A stretch of DNA of 6,294 bases. Source: Pseudomonadota bacterium (GTDB taxonomy: Bacteria > Myxococcota_A > Polyangia > Haliangiales > Haliangiaceae). Shown piece by piece: positions 1-5,432 of the stretch. Each line of letters begins with the position of its first letter. Position 1 is the stretch's first letter. The notes below the pieces were generated by a model, which saw only the letters and a program-made list of their open reading frames with translations, searched no databases and was not told where the DNA came from. The stretch spans positions 1-6,294 of the forward strand of contig JAEWJO010000072.1 in the NCBI GenBank assembly GCA_023386455.1, read 5' to 3'. The position numbers and the translations under genes were made by a program.

Positions 1-2
1 AG

Positions 3-71
3 CAGGGCCCGCCCGCCGCGGGTGCCGGTGCCCCGCCGGGTGGCCAGACGCCGCCGCCGGGTGGCGTCGCG
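3..71 (+). other. In-frame Pro/Gly/Ala-rich stretch upstream of mlaE, possible N-terminal extension
   Basis: The reading frame of the permease stays open from base 3 to the chosen GTG at 72 and would encode 23 residues made almost only of Pro, Gly, Ala, Gln, Thr and Val. A 12-base direct repeat, CCGCCGGGTGGC, occurs at 33-44 and 54-65. The copies are 21 bases apart, so they stay in frame and each give Pro-Pro-Gly-Gly. Most third codon positions are G or C, as in coding sequence here. It may be a disordered N-terminal tail of the permease whose true start lies left of the window. Otherwise it is a leader region that happens to lack stops. Confidence 0.45.
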
Positions 72-908
72 GTGCCGACCGAGCCGCGCGTCTCGATCCC
101 CGGCGCGGTGTTGACCGGCGTGAAGGACGCGGGCCGCCCGCTGTTCAACTTCATCGACGTCGTCGGCGCGCACCTCATCATGGTCGGGCGCGCGTTCGCG
201 TGGCTGCCGCGCCGGCCGATCCGGACGCGCACGTTCATCGAGGCGATGGAGTACATCGGCTTTGGCAGCCTGCCGATCGTGCTGCTCGTCGGCGCGTTCA
301 CTGGCATGGTGACGTCGCTGCAGTCGGTCAACGCGTTCCGCATGTTCGGCTTCGAGTCGTTCTCCGGCGGCGTCACCGGCAAGGCGCTCGCGCTCGAGCT
401 CGGCCCGGTGCTGACGTCGCTGATGCTCGCCGGGCGCGCGGCGGCCGGCATCGCGACCGAGCTCGGCACGATGCGGATCACCGAGCAGATCGACGCGCTC
501 GAGTCGATGGCCGTCAACCCGCACCAGTACCTGATCCTGCCGCGGCTCGTCGGCGCGATGATCGTGACGCCGATCCTCGCGCTCGTGTTCTTCATCGTAT
601 CGATGGGCGGCGCGTACTTCGTCGCGGTGATCGTCGAGCAGGTTCCCCAGGGTCCGTGGATCGCGAACCTGCGCGAGATCCTCGAGGCCAAGGACGTCCT
701 GCAGGGCTGTCTGAAGGCGATCGTGTTCGGCTTCATGGTCGCGCTCGTCGGCTGCTACCAGGGCTACAACGCCTCGGGCGGCGGCCGCGGCGTCGGCATC
801 GGCACCACGCGCGCGGTCGTGATCGCGTCGGTCGCGACGCTCGTCATGGACTACTTCTTGACCGACATCCTGCTCCACCTCATCCCGTCCTCTCGAGGAG
901 AGTGGTGA
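72..908 (+). CDS. mlaE: MlaE-type phospholipid ABC transporter permease
   Basis: This is the integral inner-membrane subunit of an MCE-type lipid transporter. It pairs with the MlaF ATPase and carries the MlaD ring on its periplasmic face, forming the lipid path through the membrane. From the GTG at 72 it has 278 residues, close to E. coli MlaE (260). An amphipathic stretch at about 26-45 is followed by hydrophobic segments near 64-84, 105-127, 158-188, 212-230 and 245-270. The family core is clear: ELGPVLTSLMLAGR at 109-122, the ATELGTMRITEQIDALE segment at 128-144 that docks on the ATPase, MAVNP at 146-150, and YNASGG...GVG near 232-243. The start is uncertain: only a weak GGGTGG lies 7 nt upstream and the frame stays open to the left edge. 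The next gene follows after 4 bp. The function is secure from family signature and context; the start is not. Confidence 0.93.
   Translation: MPTEPRVSIPGAVLTGVKDAGRPLFNFIDVVGAHLIMVGRAFAWLPRRPIRTRTFIEAMEYIGFGSLPIVLLVGAFTGMVTSLQSVNAFRMFGFESFSGGVTGKALALELGPVLTSLMLAGRAAAGIATELGTMRITEQIDALESMAVNPHQYLILPRLVGAMIVTPILALVFFIVSMGGAYFVAVIVEQVPQGPWIANLREILEAKDVLQGCLKAIVFGFMVALVGCYQGYNASGGGRGVGIGTTRAVVIASVATLVMDYFLTDILLHLIPSSRGEW
895..902 (+). promoter_or_regulatory. Shine-Dalgarno for mlaF
   Basis: GAGGAGAG lies inside the last codons of mlaE, 10 nt before the GTG at 913. It supports that GTG as the start and suggests that ribosomes finishing mlaE help start mlaF. Confidence 0.7.
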
Positions 909-912
909 CCGG

Positions 913-1767
913 GTGACGAACACCGCGCTCGCCTCGGAGATCATCGGGCTGTCGCCGCCGCACGAGCGGGACCCTCGCTGGCATATCCGGGTCCGTCAGC
1001 TGAAGAAGTCGTTCGGCCCGAACCTCGTCCTCGACGGCGTCGACCTCGACCTCGAGCGCGGCAAGGTCAACGTGATCCTCGGCGCGTCCGGCGCCGGCAA
1101 GAGCGTGCTCATCAAGCACTTCATGTGCCTCCTGCGGCCCGACAGCGGCAACCTGTGGGTCGACGGCACGGACGTGTTCGCCCTCGATCAGAAGCAGCTG
1201 GCGGACTTCCGCCGCAAGTTCGGCCTCGTGTTCCAGTTCGCGGCGCTGTTCGACTCGCTGACCGTCGAGGAAAACTGTGCGTTTCCTCTCAAGGAGCACA
1301 CCAAGAAGTCCAAGGGCGAGATCGCCGACATCGTCGCCGACCGCCTCGGCGCGCTCGGGCTCGCCGGCACACAGCGGAAATATCCGGGCGAATTATCAGG
1401 CGGTATGAGGAAGCGCGTCGGCCTGGCGCGTGCACTCGTCCTCGAGCCCGAGATCCTGATGTATGACGAACCGACAACCGGCCTCGATCCCCTGGCGACG
1501 CGCAACGTCGACGAAATGATTCTCGGCGCGGGGGAGCGGTATAAAGTGACGTCGGTGGTCATCTCGCACGACATGGCGAGCGTGTTCCGGATCGCGGACC
1601 GCATCGCCATCCTTCACAACAAGCGGATCCTCGAGGCAGGGCCTGCCGAGGTGATCGCGGGAAGTCGTGACCCGTACGTCTACGAGTTCCTCCGCGCGTC
1701 GGGCGTGTCGGCGATCGGCAAGCTCGCCGCCGGCAGCCTCGGCGGCCGCGAAGGAGAGACTCCGTGA
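913..1767 (+). CDS. mlaF: MlaF-type ABC transporter ATP-binding protein
   Basis: This cytoplasmic ATPase drives the MlaE/MlaD lipid transporter. It has 284 residues, against 269 for E. coli MlaF, and every ABC motif is intact. The Walker A is GASGAGKS at 57-64 and the Q-loop glutamine is Q108 in VFQFAALFDSLTV. The signature is LSGGM at 161-165 followed by RKRVGLARAL, the Met in place of Gln being typical of the MlaF group. The Walker B is ILMYDE at 181-186 with catalytic E186, the D-loop is GLDP at 190-193, and the switch histidine is H219 in ISHDM. A tail of about 35 residues after the core may correspond to the C-terminal dimer handshake known in MlaF (inference). The GTG start at 913 is set by GAGGAGAG 10 nt upstream. 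The stop overlaps the mlaD start as GTGA. The stretch around 1260-1560 uses more A/T-rich codons than its neighbours, including a TTA leucine codon at 1393-1395. Confidence 0.96.
   Translation: MTNTALASEIIGLSPPHERDPRWHIRVRQLKKSFGPNLVLDGVDLDLERGKVNVILGASGAGKSVLIKHFMCLLRPDSGNLWVDGTDVFALDQKQLADFRRKFGLVFQFAALFDSLTVEENCAFPLKEHTKKSKGEIADIVADRLGALGLAGTQRKYPGELSGGMRKRVGLARALVLEPEILMYDEPTTGLDPLATRNVDEMILGAGERYKVTSVVISHDMASVFRIADRIAILHNKRILEAGPAEVIAGSRDPYVYEFLRASGVSAIGKLAAGSLGGREGETP
1726..1746 (+). other. Perfect 7-bp stem-loop at the mlaF-mlaD junction
   Basis: GCCGCCG (1726-1732) pairs perfectly with CGGCGGC (1740-1746) around a 7-base loop. The stem ends 4 bases before the mlaD Shine-Dalgarno. No T-run follows, so it is not an intrinsic terminator. 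In the mRNA it could stabilise or space the mlaD initiation region, but at this GC content such stems also arise by chance from Ala/Gly codons. Confidence 0.35.
1751..1758 (+). promoter_or_regulatory. Strong Shine-Dalgarno for mlaD
   Basis: AAGGAGAG lies 5 nt before the GTG at 1764, which overlaps the mlaF stop by 4 bases. It is the strongest ribosome-binding site in the window. This fits the need for more MlaD than MlaF: the known E. coli complex has six MlaD to two MlaF. Confidence 0.8.
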
Positions 1768-3413
1768 AGGGCCTCTCCGCCGGCGTCCGCGTCGGCCAGC
1801 TGTTCATCATGCTCGCCGTCGGCGCGTACCTCGTCTGGAAGAACCTGGGCGACGACTCGACGAAGGGCGGGCAGGAGATGTTCGTCCGCATGCGCGACGC
1901 GTCCGGCCTGCCGAAGGGCAGCAAGGTCGTCGTCGCCGGTCTCAAGAAGGGCCTCGTCACCAAGCTCGAGGTCGATGGCCGCTACGCCAAGGTCTACTTC
2001 ACGCTGCAGAGCGACATCCCGGTGTGGTCGAGCGCGGTCGTGTTCAAGAAGGCCAGCTCGCTGCTCGGCGAGAACTACCTCGAGATCGATCCGGGCGAGC
2101 CCGTGCGCCAGGCGCCCGACGGCTCGGCGGTGCAGTACACGCCGCTCGGCAGCGCGGTGACGAGCGGCCACCCCGCGTGCCCGGACTACAACTCGAGCAA
2201 CGCCGAGAAGCAGCGCGCGTGCCGCGAGATCCCGCGCATCGTCGAGGCGGTGACGCCCGACCAGCTGATCCACCGCATCGAGGAGACGCTGCCGAACGTC
2301 GACCGCGTGCTCGAGAGCGTCCGCGATCTCTCGGAGGACGTCCGCAAGATCGTCAACGGGCCGATGGCGTCGGTCGCGAACCGCGTCGACGGTCTCGTCC
2401 AGAAGGAGTCGGCGACGATCCAGTCGATGATCGAGCGCGCCGACCGCACGATGGCCGCGGTCGAGGCGCTGACGAAGGACGTCCGCAACATCACGAACAA
2501 CGCCGACCCCAAGATCGAGAAGATCCTCGCCGACCTCGAGGCCGCGTCCGCCGAGGCCAAGGTGCTCGTCACGACCGCGAAGGACGAGCTCGAGCAGACC
2601 GGCACCGCCGTGCGCGGCAAGCTCGACAAGATCGACGGCGTGATCGCGAGCACCGACTCGATCGCGAGGAAGATCGACGAGGACAAGGGCACGCTCGGCC
2701 GGCTCGTCAATGACCCCGCGGTCTACGACAACGTCGAGTCGATCACCGACGACGCGAAGGGCTTCCTCGGCACGCTGTTCGGGCTGAAGGCCTACGTCGG
2801 GCTGCGCTCGGAGTACAACGTCGGCTCGAACCTCGCGCGCCACTACGTCAGCGTCGAGCTGCACACGCGGCCGGACAAGTTCTACCTGATCGAGCTCGAG
2901 AAGGGCCCGCGCGGCGACTACCCCGAGGTCACGCTCGAGTTCGATCCGACGGTCGATCCGAACAACTGGATCAAGAAGACGGTGATCGAGGACAAGATCC
3001 GGTTCACGTTCCAGTTCGCGAAGCGGTTCGGCAAGATGACGCTGCGGTACGGCATCAAGGAGTCGACCGGCGGCATCGGCGCCGACTTCGACAGCGACGT
3101 CTGGTTCAATCGGTCGCTGCGCCTGTCGGCCGACGTGTTCGACGCGACGTTCGACAAGTACCCGCGCGTGAAGCTCACCGCCGCGCTCGAGCTGTTCCGC
3201 CACGTCTACCTGCTCGGCGGCGTCGACGAGCTGCTCAACGAGCCCGCGGAGCTGCCGATCATCGCCGGCAACTCCGAGGTGCCGATCCAGTTCGAGACGT
3301 TCCGCTACGGTCGCGATTACTTCGTCGGCGGCATGCTGCGCTTCACCGACGAGGACCTCGCGGCACTGCTCACGGTCGGCGGCTCGGCGCTCGCCGGCGC
3401 GGCTGGAGACTGA
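1764..3413 (+). CDS. mlaD: Long MlaD-type MCE protein with helical stalk and C-terminal beta-rich (barrel-like) domain
   Basis: This is the substrate-binding MCE subunit of the transporter, anchored in the inner membrane and projecting into the periplasm. At 549 residues it is three times as long as E. coli MlaD (183). Visible order: one membrane segment at about 11-25; an MCE domain at about 36-112 with the typical SGLPKGSKV...GLKKG...V pattern and SSLLGENYLEI; a linker with the protein's only two cysteines, C139 and C153; a charged, strongly helical stretch at about 157-308; the motif GTLGRLVNDPAVYDN at 309-323; then about 210 residues of alternating strands. The last strand has a beta-signal-like FVGGMLRF at 520-527, and a 22-residue tail follows. 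Long MlaD proteins fused to an outer-membrane barrel are known from the minimal Mla system of Veillonella parvula, so a trans-envelope bridge is the likely role (inference). The GTG start is set by AAGGAGAG 5 nt upstream. The MCE assignment is firm; the barrel is inferred from strand pattern. Confidence 0.92.
   Translation: MKGLSAGVRVGQLFIMLAVGAYLVWKNLGDDSTKGGQEMFVRMRDASGLPKGSKVVVAGLKKGLVTKLEVDGRYAKVYFTLQSDIPVWSSAVVFKKASSLLGENYLEIDPGEPVRQAPDGSAVQYTPLGSAVTSGHPACPDYNSSNAEKQRACREIPRIVEAVTPDQLIHRIEETLPNVDRVLESVRDLSEDVRKIVNGPMASVANRVDGLVQKESATIQSMIERADRTMAAVEALTKDVRNITNNADPKIEKILADLEAASAEAKVLVTTAKDELEQTGTAVRGKLDKIDGVIASTDSIARKIDEDKGTLGRLVNDPAVYDNVESITDDAKGFLGTLFGLKAYVGLRSEYNVGSNLARHYVSVELHTRPDKFYLIELEKGPRGDYPEVTLEFDPTVDPNNWIKKTVIEDKIRFTFQFAKRFGKMTLRYGIKESTGGIGADFDSDVWFNRSLRLSADVFDATFDKYPRVKLTAALELFRHVYLLGGVDELLNEPAELPIIAGNSEVPIQFETFRYGRDYFVGGMLRFTDEDLAALLTVGGSALAGAAGD
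3405..3408 (+). promoter_or_regulatory. Shine-Dalgarno for the DUF721/DciA-like gene
   Basis: GGAG lies inside the last codons of mlaD, 7 nt before the ATG at 3416. It supports that start and indicates translational coupling, since the mlaD stop is only 2 bases before this ATG. Confidence 0.6.
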
Positions 3414-3415
3414 CC

Positions 3416-3922
3416 ATGGCGTGGTGGCGGGACCGTTTCGATCGGGCGCGGAACATGGTGTCGGTGCACGATCTCGTGCAGCGCGTCGTCGACTTCTACA
3501 AGCTGAACGCCGACCTTCGCCAGGAGCGGCTGTTCGCCGACTGGTCGTCGCTCGTCGGCGACAAGGTCGGCGCGCGCACGCGGCCGGACACGATCATCGA
3601 TCGCATCCTCGTCGTCGAGGTCGCGACGAGCGCGTGGCTCCACGAGCTGCGCCTGATGCGGCCGAAGATCGTCTCGGATCTGCTCGACCGGCTCGGCATG
3701 CCGCGGTTCTTCGACGACATCCGGTTCGTGCTGACCGGCGAGCGCCGACCTCGCACGGCGGTCCGTCGCCCGGCGCCGCGCCCGGCCGCACACGCGCCGG
3801 CGCCCGATCCCGTGCCGGCGAGCGGCGAGCACCTCCGCCAGATCCTCGACGACACGTCGTCTATCGAGGACGAGGAGCTGCGCGCGATCATCTCGCGCGT
3901 CCGCGTGAAGCACGATAAATGA
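3416..3922 (+). CDS. DUF721/DciA-like protein
   Basis: This 168-residue protein resembles the DUF721 family, which includes DciA, the helicase operator that helps load DnaB in bacteria lacking DnaC or DnaI. The family pattern is at about 16-106: an N-terminal helix, then ADWSSLVGDKVGARTRPDTI at 41-60, ILVVEVATSAWLHELRLMRP at 64-83 (a strand followed by the W..EL helix), a further helix, and a closing DIRFVL strand at 101-106. A Pro/Ala/Arg-rich linker (about 108-138) and an acidic C-terminal helical segment (about 139-163) follow. This resembles DciA's folded KH-like domain plus flexible tail. It starts 2 bp after mlaD with its own GGAG, so it is the last gene of the operon. Nothing in it suggests a membrane or lipid role. 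It could be a true DciA or a DUF721 paralogue of unknown function; the family call is good, the helicase role is inference. Confidence 0.8.
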   Translation: MAWWRDRFDRARNMVSVHDLVQRVVDFYKLNADLRQERLFADWSSLVGDKVGARTRPDTIIDRILVVEVATSAWLHELRLMRPKIVSDLLDRLGMPRFFDDIRFVLTGERRPRTAVRRPAPRPAAHAPAPDPVPASGEHLRQILDDTSSIEDEELRAIISRVRVKHDK

Positions 3923-3931
3923 ATGAGGTAG
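3923..3931 (+). other. 9-bp convergent gene junction without room for a terminator
   Basis: Only 9 bases separate the TGA of the DUF721-like gene from the TAG of the PilZ gene on the other strand. The perfect palindrome GTAGCTAC at 3928-3935 covers the PilZ stop. I see no hairpin with a T-run on either strand nearby, so the two transcripts probably overlap at their 3' ends. Confidence 0.7.
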
Positions 3932-4552
3932 CTACGACGCGCGGAGGCGGCGGATCAGCTCGCGCAGCCGGCGATCGCCATCGCCATCACGGCTGACGAA
4001 GCGCAGGCCCGAGCCTCCCGACGGAGCGTGATACGAGACGCGGCCGGCGATCGCGATCGGCGCGGCCGCACCCGGCGGCGTCACCTCGACCGTCAGCTCG
4101 GTGTCGAGCGGCAGGGGCGTCTGCGTCGTCAGCAGCGCACCGCCGACGCCGATCTCCGAGATCGCCGAGTCGACGAACGTCGGCGAGCTCGCGATGCGGT
4201 ACCGGCACGAGAACTGGACGGGCAGGCGGTGGTGACGACGGCGCGGCACGTCGGTGCGCTTGCCGGAGAGGACGTCGTGGAGGAACGTCAGCTTCGTCTG
4301 CTCGTCGTTGTCGAGCTGGACGGTCGCGCCGGCGCGGACACGCATGCGCGGCAGGGCCGGGCGCCAGGCCTGGACCGAGCCGCGAATGAGCACCTTGTTG
4401 GGTAGGAGATTCGAGGAAATCTCGACGATGACCGATTCGCCCGCGTTGAGCTCGTCCGTGGTCGGGACGAAGATCGGTTCGGTGACGGTCTCGCTCGGTG
4501 CGAGCTCGCGCCACTCATCGGCGGACTTGATGCGAAGCCGCAGGATGTTCAT
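3932..4552 (-). CDS. PilZ-domain protein with degenerate c-di-GMP motif
   Basis: The protein has 206 residues from the ATG at 4552. A typical PilZ domain fills the second half: RRRHHR at 104-109 supplies the RxxxR arm (R105 and R109), followed by LPVQFSCRYR, SAISEIGVGGALL at 129-141, and GLRFVS at 182-187. The usual D/NxSxxG motif reads AISEIG at 130-135, so the acidic or amide first residue is alanine and c-di-GMP binding may be weak or lost. The first half (about 22-98: FVPT..., then VIVEIS, then VLIRGSVQAW, then GATVQL) looks like a second PilZ-like beta-barrel without the binding motifs. PilZ proteins usually act as c-di-GMP receptors in motility or polysaccharide control; the target here is unknown. 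An earlier GTG at 4615 directly follows an in-frame stop and has no ribosome-binding site, so I chose the ATG, which has GAGG 4 nt upstream. Confidence 0.82.
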   Translation of the reverse strand: MNILRLRIKSADEWRELAPSETVTEPIFVPTTDELNAGESVIVEISSNLLPNKVLIRGSVQAWRPALPRMRVRAGATVQLDNDEQTKLTFLHDVLSGKRTDVPRRRHHRLPVQFSCRYRIASSPTFVDSAISEIGVGGALLTTQTPLPLDTELTVEVTPPGAAAPIAIAGRVSYHAPSGGSGLRFVSRDGDGDRRLRELIRRLRAS

Positions 4553-4564
4553 CGAGCCTCGACG

Positions 4565-4570
4565 ACGGTA
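4565..4570 (-). promoter_or_regulatory. Possible -10 element of the PilZ gene
   Basis: On the minus strand GCTACCGT, with TACCGT as a possible -10, lies 12 nt before the PilZ ATG in the 81-bp gap after the glycosyltransferase gene. No good -35 is seen at 16-18 bp. The motif is similar to those before the two divergent genes at 5339-5432. Read-through from the glycosyltransferase gene is the alternative. Confidence 0.3.
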
Positions 4571-4633
4571 GCAAAGATCACGGGTCGGGTGTACTTCGGC
4601 GCAGGCCGAGCGCACTTACATTCAGCTACGAAA

Positions 4634-5338
<705 letters not shown>

Positions 5339-5347
5339 CCCGCGCGG

Positions 5348-5376
5348 ACGATAGCGGGGCCACCCGCGCGACGCAA
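5348..5376 (-). promoter_or_regulatory. Putative sigma-70-type promoter of the glycosyltransferase gene
   Basis: On the minus strand TTGCGT (5376-5371) and TATCGT (5353-5348) are separated by exactly 17 bases. The -10 ends 9 nt before the ATG at 5338, and no Shine-Dalgarno precedes that ATG. Transcription would start within a few bases of the start codon, giving a leaderless or nearly leaderless mRNA. Confidence 0.5.
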
Positions 5377-5419
5377 AGCGCCGCACCGCGTGATTTCGGC
5401 CGGTTTGCCGTTGCTGCGC

Positions 5420-5425
5420 TATGCT
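5420..5425 (+). promoter_or_regulatory. Putative -10 element for the rightmost gene
   Basis: GCTATGCT contains TATGCT at 5420-5425, 7 nt before a GTG at 5433. No convincing -35 is present at 15-18 bp. There is no Shine-Dalgarno before either this GTG or the alternative ATG at 5421, which itself overlaps the -10. The spacing suits a transcript beginning at or next to the GTG. Confidence 0.4.
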
Positions 5426-5432
5426 GGCCCAG

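Noticed and set aside
1635..1647. GGCAGG-G-CCTGCC inverted repeat inside mlaF, considered as an internal terminator
   Set aside because: It is in the middle of a conserved coding region (around Glu-Ala-Gly-Pro-Ala) and no T-run follows. Chance is likely at this GC content.
1680..3203. 507-residue open frame on the minus strand opposite mlaD
   Set aside because: Its translation is dominated by Arg, Leu, Asp, Glu and Val in a low-complexity mix without recognisable motifs. It lies antisense to a clear MCE gene; long antisense frames are expected at this GC content.
4596..4609. TCGGC-gcag-GCCGA hairpin in the gap between the glycosyltransferase and PilZ genes, considered as a terminator
   Set aside because: The stem is only 5 bp and no T-run follows on the minus strand, so it is too weak to call.
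3932..4615. Longer version of the PilZ protein starting at GTG 4615
   Set aside because: The GTG directly follows an in-frame TAA, has no Shine-Dalgarno, and adds 21 residues with no PilZ character. The ATG at 4552 has GAGG upstream.
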